The position numbers and the translations under genes are program-made. Below, piece by piece: positions 1 to 9,026 of a DNA stretch of 38,039 bases. Source of the stretch: Bacteroidales bacterium. Its GTDB lineage: Bacteria > Bacteroidota > Bacteroidia > Bacteroidales > PUMT01. Numbering within the stretch: the first letter of the stretch is position 1; the number at the start of each line of letters is the position of its first letter. Under the pieces are notes generated by a model. The model was not told where the DNA came from, did no database searches, and saw nothing but the letters and a program-made list of their open reading frames with translations. The stretch spans positions 1-38,039 of the forward strand of contig SLKJ01000136.1 of NCBI GenBank assembly GCA_007134675.1. The letters run 5' to 3'.

Positions 1-786
1 GAAAACAACCTGTCCGCCGAAAAGCAGCAGGCAATTGAAGAGATCGTCTGGCTTGCGGATTCACATTATGAAGTCAGATTCTCGAGAGACACCGATATAT
101 CGGAAAGAGTTATTTTCCCGGTCTCGTTTACTGAAAGAAAAGGCATAGAAGATGCACGTTTTGTCAAATTCACCGAAGATAACGGGGAAACCGATTATTA
201 CGCCACCTATACCGCCTACGACGGTAACACAATATTGCCAAAGCTGATCCAGACAAGGGACTTCTACCACTTTACCATCAAACCGTTGCACGGACATGGT
301 GCACAGAATAAAAACCTGGCGCTGTTTCCCCGTAAGGTAAAAGGTAAATATGCCATGCTCTCAAGAATAGATGGTATAAACTCATTTATAGGTTTCTCAG
401 ATAAGATCAACCTGTGGAATTCACCGGTAATGCTCCAGGCACCAAACTATTTCTGGGAATTCGTACAGATCGGTAACTGCGGCTCACCGATAGAGACCTC
501 CGAAGGATGGCTGGTCCTTACCCACGCGGTCGGGCCGGTCCGCCAGTATTGCCTGAGCATAAGCCTGCTGGACCTGGATGACCCGACAAAGGTGATCGGC
601 CGGCTGAAAGAGCCCCTTCTGGTGGCCAATGCAGAGGAGCGGGAGGGCTACGTACCCAACGTGGTATATTCCTGCGGTGCCATGGTTCACAACAATGAGC
701 TTATCATACCCTACGGACTTTCGGATACGGGTGCGGGATTCGCGTCGGTCAACCTTGATGACCTTCTGAGAGAGCTGAAGTCGTGA
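1..786 (+). CDS. Glycoside hydrolase family 130 protein (mannoside phosphorylase type), 5' end missing
   Basis: The frame is open from base 1 to a TGA at 784-786, so only the C-terminal ~261 residues are present. GH130 enzymes are five-bladed beta-propellers, most of which phosphorolyse beta-1,4-mannosides to mannose-1-phosphate; a few are hydrolases. The family is suggested by the consecutive blades: a GHGAQNKNLALFPRKV segment, then YAMLSRIDG, which carries the Asp expected near the sugar, then NCGSPIETSEGWLVLTHAVG, and a C-terminal blade ending in LIIPYGLSDTG. No internal stop or frameshift is visible. A TTG at 235 could be taken as a start, but the frame upstream reads as normal protein, so the gene begins outside the window. 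It converges on a GT4 glycosyltransferase gene, which suggests a shared glycan, but the exact substrate cannot be read from the sequence. Confidence 0.85.
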   Translation, partial: ENNLSAEKQQAIEEIVWLADSHYEVRFSRDTDISERVIFPVSFTERKGIEDARFVKFTEDNGETDYYATYTAYDGNTILPKLIQTRDFYHFTIKPLHGHGAQNKNLALFPRKVKGKYAMLSRIDGINSFIGFSDKINLWNSPVMLQAPNYFWEFVQIGNCGSPIETSEGWLVLTHAVGPVRQYCLSISLLDLDDPTKVIGRLKEPLLVANAEEREGYVPNVVYSCGAMVHNNELIIPYGLSDTGAGFASVNLDDLLRELKS

Positions 787-822
787 AGCCCGGGTCCTTG
801 AAAAAACAGATAATGTATCGCC

Positions 823-910
823 GGAACTGACGAGTTTTATCGCAGGCAATGACGAGTTTTATAACCGGCAATGAGGATTGTTACCGCTGGCAATGACAAA
901 TATGATCCTC
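823..910. repeat. Degenerate 22-base tandem repeat, four units
   Basis: Four head-to-tail units of exactly 22 bases start at 823, 845, 867 and 889. Three of them begin GGCAATGA, and the first begins GGAACTGA. Units 1 and 2 share 17 of 22 bases, including GACGAGTTTTAT; units 2 and 3 share 15 of 22. The array fills most of the 129-base gap between the convergent GH130 and GT4 genes. The period is not a multiple of three and the units contain stop codons, so it is not coding repeat. No T-run typical of a terminator follows. Confidence 0.6.
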
Positions 911-915
911 CGGGG

Positions 916-1929
916 TCAGTATCCCAGTATCTTTCTGTAAACCTCAAGGTAATCTGCTGCCATCTTTTCAAAGCTGAAATTATTTTCAGCATGCTCCCGG
1001 CAATAACGGCGATCTATTGAGGGAACCTGCGCCAGCAGCTCTGCTGCCTCATCCACAGTGCCTGCCAGAAAGCCGGTCTTCCCGTCTTCTATAAGCTCAG
1101 GCATGGAGCCCCGGTTAAAGGCCAGCACAGGTGTCCCGCAAAACATCGCCTCGGCAACGCTGAGTCCGAAAGGCTCATCAAAATTGACCGGGTGAAGCAG
1201 GGCAAATGCTCCCCCGAGCAGCTCATCCCTTTTCTCAGGTCCCACGCTCCCCAGAAAAATGATCTGTTCACCATCAAGGTAAGGTTCCACCTTTTCACTG
1301 AAATAGTCCCGGTCCTGCACAATCCCGGCAATCAGCAGCCGCCTGCCGGATATTTGTGCAATCCTGATGGCTTCATATGCCCCCTTGTCATGATGTATGC
1401 GGCCCAGGTAAAGCAGGTAATCATCATGATCCTCCCTCAGCGTGAACAGGGCAGGATCCAGGCCGTTATAGACTGTGGCAATGTAACGGAGCAGGGGACT
1501 GCGGTCGGAGTTGCTGATTGAAACGTAATGACACCGGTCATTGTACCTCTGGTAGACAGGGAGGATACGGGGCGACGAAAAACCATGTATGGTTGTCACC
1601 ATGGGCGTATCAACCAGACGTGACCATGTAAGTGGGAGAAAATCAAAATTGTTGTGTATCAGGTCATACTCCCCGGCACTCTCCATCAGATAGGATATAT
1701 GCATGCACTCAGCCACCTTGGCATCGGCTGCGCTGTCCTCCTCGTAGCCTCTCTCAATTATGGATTCAAGCTTTCCGGGGCTGTCGGAGTCACCTGTTGC
1801 ATAAAGCGTTACATCCACACCCAGCGCTGCCACACCCCGGGCAATGTTATACGCAACCTGTTCCCAGGGACCGTAGTGCCTCGGAGGTGTTCTCCATGCC
1901 ACGGGCGAAAGAAGGGCAAGTTTAATCAT
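916..1929 (-). CDS. GT4-family (GT-B fold) glycosyltransferase
   Basis: A retaining glycosyltransferase of 337 residues with two Rossmann-like domains. The N-terminal acceptor domain begins MIKLALLSPVAWRTPPRHYG, with PWEQVAYNIARGVAALGVDV as its first helix. The C-terminal nucleotide-sugar domain begins near residue 170 (YLLYLGRIHHDKGAYEAI) and holds the EX7E motif at E252 and E260 (EPFGLSVAEAM), followed by CGTPVLAFNRGSMPELI. It has no signal peptide or membrane segment, so it is probably cytoplasmic. It starts 14 bases after the DUF5916 gene ends and probably shares its transcript. The convergent neighbour is a GH130 protein. Donor and acceptor are unknown, and a mannosyltransferase is only a guess from context. 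Confidence 0.85.
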   Translation of the reverse strand: MIKLALLSPVAWRTPPRHYGPWEQVAYNIARGVAALGVDVTLYATGDSDSPGKLESIIERGYEEDSAADAKVAECMHISYLMESAGEYDLIHNNFDFLPLTWSRLVDTPMVTTIHGFSSPRILPVYQRYNDRCHYVSISNSDRSPLLRYIATVYNGLDPALFTLREDHDDYLLYLGRIHHDKGAYEAIRIAQISGRRLLIAGIVQDRDYFSEKVEPYLDGEQIIFLGSVGPEKRDELLGGAFALLHPVNFDEPFGLSVAEAMFCGTPVLAFNRGSMPELIEDGKTGFLAGTVDEAAELLAQVPSIDRRYCREHAENNFSFEKMAADYLEVYRKILGY

Positions 1930-1943
1930 TACATTACAAAAAG

Positions 1944-4118
1944 TTAAAACCTTATATTATACTTAAGCTTGAACCTGAGAGAACTTTCCGAAACGGCAAA
2001 CCTGTCCATCGGATCGGTTATGCTCGAATTCCATGCCACAAGTATTTCCCTGCCGGGTCTTAAGATCCATCGGAAGCGGGACTGCCAGCCCATAGCCTCA
2101 GATACATCATCATACTGAATGAAGGTGAACATGTTGATCTGGGGACTGAAAAGGATGTTTATAATGCCTCTGTAGATACCTACCTCCAAATCCCTTTCGG
2201 GGAAGGACAAGTAACTCAATTCGGCTTCGGCACCAAGAAACAGGTGGACAAAAGCCTGCCATCCGGCAGTTAATTCATAAGTATTCCTGTTGCCATTGTA
2301 GAATCCTCCCCTCTCATAAGCAAATGTTGCCCACAGATTTCTCTGTTTTGCAGATCCAATGCCCACTGCAACAGTGGTGAAATCATATTTTCCCGCCGGT
2401 ATCAAGATCTCTCCCAGCAGGTTGAAATCCTCAGACAGGCTCTCATGAAAGAATATGACCTCTGATTCAAGTTCTTCTCCGGATATAAAGCGCACCTCCA
2501 GGGGAGTTATCTTAAACTCCCTTGTCTGCAACAGTCCGTCAAGACCGGAAATATGGTCAAGATCAGCCTTCGATCTTACCTGAAGGATCCCGTATTTTCC
2601 GGGTCGCGGTCCGACACCGGCAGAAACGTAATACTCCCTTATCCCTCTACGCGGCACAAAACCCACACCGGCTTTAAAATCCTCATCAATCTGCAGAAAA
2701 CCGGCCCTGCCAAAGAACAGGTCGTTTGGAAAATTCAGTTCCGCACCGAATGCATTGTCAACCGACCGGCTGCTACCTCCATGTTCTGTCAGGGACTGCA
2801 GTCCGTAGGCTGTAAATGCCAGGTTCTTGTCCCCGCCGAGGGTTGAAGTGGCAATCCGGGTATCAAAACCATATAAGGCATTGCTGCCGGCTGTGGTTGC
2901 ATTTCCAAGGGTTGCGATCATTCCCGCTGATGACTGCCTGCCAAGATTCCTTGAAACCCTCATCGCAGTAAAATTATTGTCATCAAACTGCCTCTCCTGG
3001 AATATATTCACCAGTCCAATGTTCCAGTCACCCACCTGGCCGGTAAACCTTCCACCTGCATATATCGGCAACTGCCTCCCGTCTGTGTCAAGACCGATCC
3101 TTCTGGTGAAAAATGGTATAAGTCTTTGTGAATAAAAATTATCCCGATCACCCCCAATTCCAAAGTTGAAATAATTGGCTCCGTCAAGGAAAAAGTCCCG
3201 TTTTTCAGGAAAATGCAGGCTGAAGCGGGTCAGGTTTATCTGACGAGTATCTGCCTCTGTCTCAGCAAAATCTGTATTAAGAGTAAGAACCCCCCTTAAT
3301 CCCGGAGTTACCTGGTAAAATATATCAGCGCCGCCATCACCAATATAAGGGCTGTCAGAGGTTCCTGGTCTGTCATGACCACCAAGGCCCCAGGTATTGA
3401 TATCCAGTCCCACGCCCTGGCTTATTCCCTCGAGTCCGTGCAGCAACCCTGCATCAGAGACCTGAAACCTGTGGTTGTTAATATTTGCAGAAGGCCAGTA
3501 GACAGCCTCAAGGTTACGGCGTATGTACCTTATAAATTTAACTCCCCACGTGGACTGCCCCTCGGTAAAATTCAGGGTTTTGAAAGGCAGGGCTATCTCA
3601 GCTTCCCATCCGTGTGGCTGTATTGACGCCCTGCCATCCCATAAACCCTGCCACTCCCTGTTAAACCCCTGACCATTGGAGCTTATAACAGCTTCACCAA
3701 TGGACCCTCGGGGGCCGATCTGGAACCAGTATGCATTCCTGCCGTCAAGATGGGTGTCCAGTATGATCTGGACCCTGTCATCATTCCCCAGGTTGGCATC
3801 TCTGGCCATCTCCCGGCCAATAACCTTGCCGGGTTCATCATAACACCTTATCCCTATATAAAGGTAATTATCGTCATACAGCAGATAAATCTCCGTCGGC
3901 TGGGTAGCAGGTGCGCCATTGTCAGGTTCTCTCTGCACAAACTCAGTAACAGGAACAGCCTTACCCCATACATCATCAGATAAAACTCCGTCAATTACCG
4001 GAGCCTGGCTGGTACGGGTTACTGTTGCAGCAGGCTGGGAATAAACAGTGCACGGCTTTAAAAGCAGCACTGCCAGCGCAATTAGTAAATACCCATTAAA
4101 TGCTGAATATCTTTTCAA
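1944..4118 (-). CDS. DUF5916 outer-membrane protein with N-terminal CBM9-like domain
   Basis: A 724-residue exported protein. Residues 1-28 form a signal peptide (LLIALAVLLLKPCTVYSQ). Residues ~35-230 resemble the CBM9-like beta-sandwich, with the marks APVIDGVLSDDVW, LYDDNYLYIGIRCYD and EAEIALPFKTLNF. The rest is the DUF5916 region, probably a beta-barrel: FSLHFPEKRDFFLDGANYFNF is characteristic, later strands alternate polar and hydrophobic residues, and the chain ends in Phe (KLKYNIRF) like other outer-membrane barrels. The function of the family is unknown; carbohydrate binding at the surface is an inference from the N-terminal domain. It has its own promoter candidate 17-25 bases upstream and is followed at 14 bases by the GT4 gene. 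Length and domain order are normal for the family. Confidence 0.88.
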   Translation of the reverse strand: MKRYSAFNGYLLIALAVLLLKPCTVYSQPAATVTRTSQAPVIDGVLSDDVWGKAVPVTEFVQREPDNGAPATQPTEIYLLYDDNYLYIGIRCYDEPGKVIGREMARDANLGNDDRVQIILDTHLDGRNAYWFQIGPRGSIGEAVISSNGQGFNREWQGLWDGRASIQPHGWEAEIALPFKTLNFTEGQSTWGVKFIRYIRRNLEAVYWPSANINNHRFQVSDAGLLHGLEGISQGVGLDINTWGLGGHDRPGTSDSPYIGDGGADIFYQVTPGLRGVLTLNTDFAETEADTRQINLTRFSLHFPEKRDFFLDGANYFNFGIGGDRDNFYSQRLIPFFTRRIGLDTDGRQLPIYAGGRFTGQVGDWNIGLVNIFQERQFDDNNFTAMRVSRNLGRQSSAGMIATLGNATTAGSNALYGFDTRIATSTLGGDKNLAFTAYGLQSLTEHGGSSRSVDNAFGAELNFPNDLFFGRAGFLQIDEDFKAGVGFVPRRGIREYYVSAGVGPRPGKYGILQVRSKADLDHISGLDGLLQTREFKITPLEVRFISGEELESEVIFFHESLSEDFNLLGEILIPAGKYDFTTVAVGIGSAKQRNLWATFAYERGGFYNGNRNTYELTAGWQAFVHLFLGAEAELSYLSFPERDLEVGIYRGIINILFSPQINMFTFIQYDDVSEAMGWQSRFRWILRPGREILVAWNSSITDPMDRFAVSESSLRFKLKYNIRF

Positions 4119-4140
4119 TTATAAGTCATTTTTTGCCGGG

Positions 4141-4169
4141 CAAATCTAATAGTTTTTCTTCTAATACAA
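4141..4169 (-). promoter_or_regulatory. Promoter candidate for the DUF5916-GT4 pair
   Basis: Read on the minus strand, TTG (4169-4167) is followed after 18 bases by TAGATTTG (4148-4141). This matches the Bacteroidota sigma factor pattern, a TTG near -33 and TAnnTTTG near -7. Transcription would begin about 15-20 bases upstream of the DUF5916 ATG at 4118, giving a short leader. It lies between this gene and mutS2, so the pair could be expressed independently of mutS2. Confidence 0.5.
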
Positions 4170-4206
4170 TTTATTCCGGGAAAGTGCCGCCAGAAAATAT
4201 TTCAGC

Positions 4207-6711
4207 TCAGTTGCCCAGCTCCACCACCGTAATGCCTGCCCCCCCTGACTCTATGTGTTCATCACGAAAGGTTTTCACAGGCGGTACTGTAGCAAGGTAG
4301 TCCCTGATGATCTGCCTCAGTATGCCGTTACCCTTGCCGTGCAGTATTTTGACCTGCCTTGCTCCCACCATAAGGGCATCATCAATGAAATGGCTGATCA
4401 CATCCATCGCTTCATCTCCACGCATTCCCCTGACATCTCTTTCTGCTTTGAAATGCAACTTCTTATCTCTAAGATTAAATCCGGATACACTGCCGGTACC
4501 AGCCTGTCTCTTTTCCATTTTTTTTGCCTCACTGCGACTCAGCTTCTCAAGCCTGCTCTCACTCACCGTGGTGACCATATTTCCAAAGGCTACCATTATG
4601 CTTTTGCCCCGCACATCAAGCACCTCCCCAACTAAATCACGCCCGTAAAGCCGCACCATGTCGCCCTTCCTGATAATGGTGTCCTCCTCCTGCAAGGCCT
4701 CCTTCCTTTCCGCGGAAGCGGCATCATCTTCCCTTCTCTTACTTTTTTTCCTTCTGAGCCTCTCCTGTTTCGCCCTCAGCCGCTCAATCTTTTTTTCAAA
4801 ATCCTGTCCCTGCCCGGCCGTATCGGCCGACTCAATCTCATCCCTGAACACCTCAAACTGTTTACGGGCTTCCCTGGTCCGTTCCTTTTCAGCCTGGGCC
4901 TCCCTTATCTCACTGATAGTGTTCTCAATCCTTTTGTTCACCCCCTCAAGAAGCTTGTGCGCCTCCTCCTTTGCCTGCGCAATAATCTTTTTCCGCTCCT
5001 TTTCAGCCTGCGACAGCTCAGAGGTGTACCTTTCCAGATTCTGCTCCAGCTTTTTTTCTACCTGCCTTATGTTTTTCCTTTTGCGGTCCCAGTAATGCTT
5101 ATCGCGGATAATCTCCTTCAGGTGCCTGTCAAACTCAATGTGGCCCTCGCCTGCTTTTGAAGCAGCCGATTGCAGTATATCCTCCGGCAGACCAATCTTG
5201 CGTGCTATCTCGAAGGCAAATGAGCTGCCGGGCTTTCCTGTTTCAAGGCGGAAAAGGGGCTCCATATTTCCCGTATCGTAAATCATTGCACCATTCATGA
5301 TCCCTTGTGCCGAAGCGGCAAAATGTTTCAGATTGGTATAATGGGTGGTTATAACCCCCCAGGTGCGGTTTGCATTGAGCTGTTCCAGGATTGACTCTGC
5401 TATGGCGCCCCCCAGCATCGGTTCTGTACCTGCACCGAACTCATCTATCAGAATAAGAGATTGGGGATTGCTGTGGCGTATAAAGAATTTCATGTTCAGC
5501 AGATGTGAGCTGTAGGTGCTGAGGTCATTTTCGATAGATTGTTCATCACCAATGTCAATGAATATGCCCTGGAATATACCTGCCTCTGAATTTTCTGACA
5601 TGGGAACCAGCAAACCGCACTGCAGCATATACTGAAGCAGTCCGATCGTCTGCAGGCAGACCGACTTACCTCCTGCATTGGGACCGCTGATAAGCAGTAT
5701 CCTGTTCTCATCATCCATTTCTATATCAAGGGGAACGGTCTTGCGCCTCTCCTTTTTCAGACTGAGCCAGAGCAATGGATGAAGCGCATCTTTCCATTGC
5801 AGGACGGGTTTGTCCCTTAGGACCGGTCTGATGGCGCCCAACTTTACGGCAAGCATCGCCTTGGCCCTTATGAAATCTATCTGCCCCAAAAGACGGAAAA
5901 CCTTATTAAGCTCATCAAGGTAAGGCCTGAGCAGATCAGCAAACTCCCTTAGGATCCTGATTTGCTCCCTCCTCTCGGCATACTCCAGCTCCCTGATCTC
6001 GTTATTAAGCTCCACCACCTCTGCCGGCTCGACAAAAGCAGTCTTTCCGCTGGCCGACTCATCATGAATGAATCCTTTTATTTTCCGTTTAAGAGAGGCA
6101 TTCACCGGGATTACAAGCCGCCCGTCACGTACCGTTACACCTGCATCCGGATCAGCAAAGCCCGCACTCTGAGCACTCTTCATTATTGCCTGTATCCTCT
6201 TTGATACGGCCCCGTGTTTCATACTTATTTCACGTCGCAGTGACTGAAGCTCCGGCGAAGCATTATCTTTCATCTTCCCTTCTTTTGTGAGAAGGGCCGT
6301 GAGCCTGTCCCTCACAAAGGCGGGAACCGAAGCAGTGCCGGACAGTAAGGTCAGGGAAGGGTAATTATCTGCGTTCTTCCCCCTGAAATAGTTCATTATC
6401 CCGCGTGCTGTATAGAGAGAACGCTTCAGTTCAAAAAGCTGGTCAAGCTCAATAAAAGTACCTTCTAAACGCAGCTTCTTAAGCCAGTTTGTGGCATCAG
6501 TGATGTGTCCTGCAGGAAACTCATCCCCGAAAAGCAGTATCCGCCTGAACTCATCTGTCTGCTGTAACCTCAGTTCAATTTCATCAAAACCGGAAAGAAA
6601 TGTGATATTATCAACATGCTGCCGCCCCAGGCTGCACATACATAACTCCGCCAGCATCAGTCGTATGGCGGAGAAACCTGTCTTATCTTCAAATTTGTCA
6701 GGATAGATCAT
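4207..6711 (-). CDS. mutS2: Endonuclease MutS2 (MutS-family ATPase with Smr domain)
   Basis: A protein of 834 residues from the chosen ATG. MutS2 is a MutS paralogue lacking the mismatch-recognition domain; it acts on branched DNA to limit recombination and, in Bacillus, on collided ribosomes. Visible parts in order: MutS core and clamp (residues ~1-320), ATPase with Walker A GPNAGGKSV (343-351) and Walker B LILIDEFGAGTEP (419-431), a long charged coiled coil (~510-650), a KOW-like stretch (GDMVRLYGRDLVGEV), and a C-terminal Smr nuclease domain with DVRGMRGDEAM and the LHGKGNG motif. A TTG at 6732 would add seven residues, but the ATG at 6711 gives MIYPDKFEDKTGF, the usual family start, and the TTG lies inside the -7 promoter element. 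The gene is divergent from metG. Confidence 0.95.
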   Translation of the reverse strand: MIYPDKFEDKTGFSAIRLMLAELCMCSLGRQHVDNITFLSGFDEIELRLQQTDEFRRILLFGDEFPAGHITDATNWLKKLRLEGTFIELDQLFELKRSLYTARGIMNYFRGKNADNYPSLTLLSGTASVPAFVRDRLTALLTKEGKMKDNASPELQSLRREISMKHGAVSKRIQAIMKSAQSAGFADPDAGVTVRDGRLVIPVNASLKRKIKGFIHDESASGKTAFVEPAEVVELNNEIRELEYAERREQIRILREFADLLRPYLDELNKVFRLLGQIDFIRAKAMLAVKLGAIRPVLRDKPVLQWKDALHPLLWLSLKKERRKTVPLDIEMDDENRILLISGPNAGGKSVCLQTIGLLQYMLQCGLLVPMSENSEAGIFQGIFIDIGDEQSIENDLSTYSSHLLNMKFFIRHSNPQSLILIDEFGAGTEPMLGGAIAESILEQLNANRTWGVITTHYTNLKHFAASAQGIMNGAMIYDTGNMEPLFRLETGKPGSSFAFEIARKIGLPEDILQSAASKAGEGHIEFDRHLKEIIRDKHYWDRKRKNIRQVEKKLEQNLERYTSELSQAEKERKKIIAQAKEEAHKLLEGVNKRIENTISEIREAQAEKERTREARKQFEVFRDEIESADTAGQGQDFEKKIERLRAKQERLRRKKSKRREDDAASAERKEALQEEDTIIRKGDMVRLYGRDLVGEVLDVRGKSIMVAFGNMVTTVSESRLEKLSRSEAKKMEKRQAGTGSVSGFNLRDKKLHFKAERDVRGMRGDEAMDVISHFIDDALMVGARQVKILHGKGNGILRQIIRDYLATVPPVKTFRDEHIESGGAGITVVELGN

Positions 6712-6729
6712 CAGATACTGATTCTTAGG

Positions 6730-6762
6730 CAAAGTTAATACGATTCATGTATATTAACCAAA
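6730..6762 (-). promoter_or_regulatory. Promoter candidate for mutS2
   Basis: On the minus strand TTTG (6762-6759) is followed after 21 bases by TAACTTTG (6737-6730), a full match to TAnnTTTG. Predicted transcription would start just before the ATG at 6711, leaving a leader of roughly 10-15 bases. This supports the ATG over the upstream TTG at 6732, because the TTG would not be on the message. Confidence 0.5.
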
Positions 6763-6844
6763 CTTCGGCGGAAGTGACCATTTCGGACTGTTGCCAGGTG
6801 AAAATCAACATCAAAAGCTCTTACTGAATTATTGAAACTCCCGC

Positions 6845-6875
6845 TTGCGCTCTATCTCTAAAAAAGTTATTTTTG
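6845..6875 (+). promoter_or_regulatory. Promoter candidate for metG
   Basis: TTG (6845-6847), 20 bases, then TATTTTTG (6868-6875): a good fit to the Bacteroidota promoter pattern. The start of transcription would fall near 6882, about 105 bases before the metG ATG at 6988. The longish leader holds no hairpin that I could recognise as a T-box or riboswitch. Confidence 0.5.
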
Positions 6876-6987
6876 TGCCGCCGGGTAAGCAAAAATGTTT
6901 CCCAGATGCAAAATATCAAGGAAGCTTTGCCCCGTAAAGGGAGATTACCCGAATTTGAAATCAGTACGAACAGACCAGAATCAACCA

Positions 6988-9021
6988 ATGAAGAAATTTA
7001 AGAGATACCTGATCACCTCCGCACTGCCATATGCCAACGGCCCCATCCATATCGGCCACCTGGCCGGAGTATATGTACCGTCCGATATATACACCCGTTA
7101 TCTTCGCCTTCGCAAAAGAGACGTGATCCATGTATGCGGGTCAGATGAACACGGTGTGCCTATAACATTTAAGGCCAGGCAGGAAGGGATAACTCCGCAG
7201 CAGATAGTGGACCGCTACCATGAGATGAATAAAAAAGCATTTGAGGACTTCGGAATCAGTTTCGACATCTATTCACGTACATCAAACGCCCTGCACTATG
7301 AGACCGCCTCTGAAATATTCAGGAAGCTTGATGAAAAAGGTGAATTCATTGAAAAAACCACTCCCCAGTACTTTGATGAGGAGGCAGGGCAGTTTCTGGC
7401 CGACCGGTACATACAGGGCACCTGTCCCCACTGCGGTAATGAGAATGCCTACGGCGATCAGTGCGAGAAGTGCGGCAGTTCACTCAACGCAACCGACCTT
7501 ATCAATCCGCGCTCCACAATAAGCGGATCAACTCCCGTTATGAAAGATACCAGACACTGGTTCCTGCCTCTGGACAAATACGAACCCTTTTTGAAAAATT
7601 GGATACTTGAGGGCAAAAAACACTGGAAACCGAATGTTTACGGGCAATGCAAGTCCTGGCTGGATCACGGATTGCAGCCAAGGGCGGTTAGCCGTGACCT
7701 GGACTGGGGAGTACCCGTACCCGTGGAAAACGCAGAGGGCAAAGTGCTATACGTATGGTTTGATGCCCCGATAGGATATATTTCAGCAACAAAAGAGCTT
7801 ACGGAAGATTGGGAAAAATACTGGAAAGACAGTGATACACGCATGATCCATTTTATAGGAAAAGACAATATAGTGTTCCACTGCATAGTATTCCCCTCTG
7901 TTCTGAATGCTGAAGGGAGCTATATCCTGCCTGACAATGTACCTGCAAATGAGTTCCTTAACCTTGAGAATGATAAAATATCCACCTCACGCAACTGGGC
8001 AGTCTGGTTGCATGAATACCTTGGTGATTTCCCCGGCAGGGAGGACGTGCTCAGGTATGTGTTATGTGCCAATGCACCCGAAACCAAAGACAATGACTTT
8101 ACCTGGAAGGATTTTCAGGCACGTAACAATAATGAGCTGGTTGCCATTTACGGAAACTTTGTAAACCGCGCCATCGTTCTCACCCACAAATATTTTCAAG
8201 GTAAGGTGCCTGGGTGCGGAGAACTGAACGATTATGACCGGAAGGTGCTTGCTGAAATGCCTGTCATACGCAAAAACCTCGAAAACAGCATGGAGCAGTT
8301 CCGCTTCAGGGAAGCCCTTAAGGAGGCGATGACCCTCGCACGACTGGGAAACAAGTACCTTGCCGATACAGAGCCATGGATAATATTTAAAAACAATCCC
8401 GAAAGGGTTAAGACTATTTTAAATATCTCCCTGCAGATATGCGCATCGCTTAGTGTGGTAACTGAGCCTTTTCTTCCCCGATCGGCAGCCAGACTGAAAG
8501 GGTTTCTCAATACCGGTGATATTGACTGGGAGCTTGCAGGAACAGCGGACCTTATCCCTGCAGGGCATGTGATTGGGAAGGGCGGACTTCTGTTTGAAAA
8601 GGTAACTGATGAAGAAATTGATAAACAGATAAACAAACTTATGGCCACCAGAAAACAGAATGAAAAAGTGACAGACAGCCTGCCTCCGGTCAAAGGAAAT
8701 ATAAGCTACGAAGAATTTTCTGCAATGGACATACGGACTGGCACTATCCTCAGCGCAGAAAAGGTGGCTAAAACCAAAAAGCTGCTGAAACTGTCAATTG
8801 ATACTGGCATTGACACCCGCACAGTGGTTTCCGGCATAGCTGAACATTTTGATCCCGCGAAGATAACCGGTATGCAGGTTTCAATACTTGTAAACCTGGA
8901 GCCCAGGAAGATCAGGGGTATCGAATCACAGGGCATGATACTTATGGCCGAAGACACTGAAGGGAAACTGGTTTTCATATCCCCGGCAGATAAAATTCAT
9001 AATGGCTCGGTAGTCAGATAA
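6988..9021 (+). CDS. metG: Methionyl-tRNA synthetase with C-terminal tRNA-binding domain
   Basis: 677 residues; charges tRNA-Met with methionine in the cytoplasm. Class I signatures are clear: the HIGH motif as HIGHL near residue 21, and the KMSKS loop in the variant form KISTS ([10 protein letters not shown]). A four-cysteine zinc knuckle ([20 protein letters not shown]) lies in the connective peptide, as in the E. coli-type enzyme. The last ~110 residues (from [14 protein letters not shown] to the end) form a Trbp111-like OB-fold that binds tRNA, common in Bacteroidota MetG. The frame extends upstream to an ATG at 6895, but [18 protein letters not shown] at 6988 is the normal start and the extra 31 residues look non-coding. 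It converges on the SPOR gene with only five bases between stops. Confidence 0.97.
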   Translation: MKKFKRYLITSALPYANGPIHIGHLAGVYVPSDIYTRYLRLRKRDVIHVCGSDEHGVPITFKARQEGITPQQIVDRYHEMNKKAFEDFGISFDIYSRTSNALHYETASEIFRKLDEKGEFIEKTTPQYFDEEAGQFLADRYIQGTCPHCGNENAYGDQCEKCGSSLNATDLINPRSTISGSTPVMKDTRHWFLPLDKYEPFLKNWILEGKKHWKPNVYGQCKSWLDHGLQPRAVSRDLDWGVPVPVENAEGKVLYVWFDAPIGYISATKELTEDWEKYWKDSDTRMIHFIGKDNIVFHCIVFPSVLNAEGSYILPDNVPANEFLNLENDKISTSRNWAVWLHEYLGDFPGREDVLRYVLCANAPETKDNDFTWKDFQARNNNELVAIYGNFVNRAIVLTHKYFQGKVPGCGELNDYDRKVLAEMPVIRKNLENSMEQFRFREALKEAMTLARLGNKYLADTEPWIIFKNNPERVKTILNISLQICASLSVVTEPFLPRSAARLKGFLNTGDIDWELAGTADLIPAGHVIGKGGLLFEKVTDEEIDKQINKLMATRKQNEKVTDSLPPVKGNISYEEFSAMDIRTGTILSAEKVAKTKKLLKLSIDTGIDTRTVVSGIAEHFDPAKITGMQVSILVNLEPRKIRGIESQGMILMAEDTEGKLVFISPADKIHNGSVVR

Positions 9022-9026
9022 ACTGA

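Noticed and set aside
4658-5095. A 145-residue open frame on the plus strand inside mutS2
   Set aside because: It is rich in Ser, Phe and Leu as expected from the complement of the Glu/Lys-rich coiled coil of MutS2, and resembles no family I know.
6895-6987. Upstream extension of metG by 31 codons
   Set aside because: The normal MetG N-terminus begins at 6988, and the added residues match no MetG leader; the region is better explained as the untranslated leader.
8232-8693. A 153-residue minus-strand frame inside metG
   Set aside because: It lies opposite intact, conserved MetG coding sequence and shows low-complexity Ser/Phe/Ile composition.
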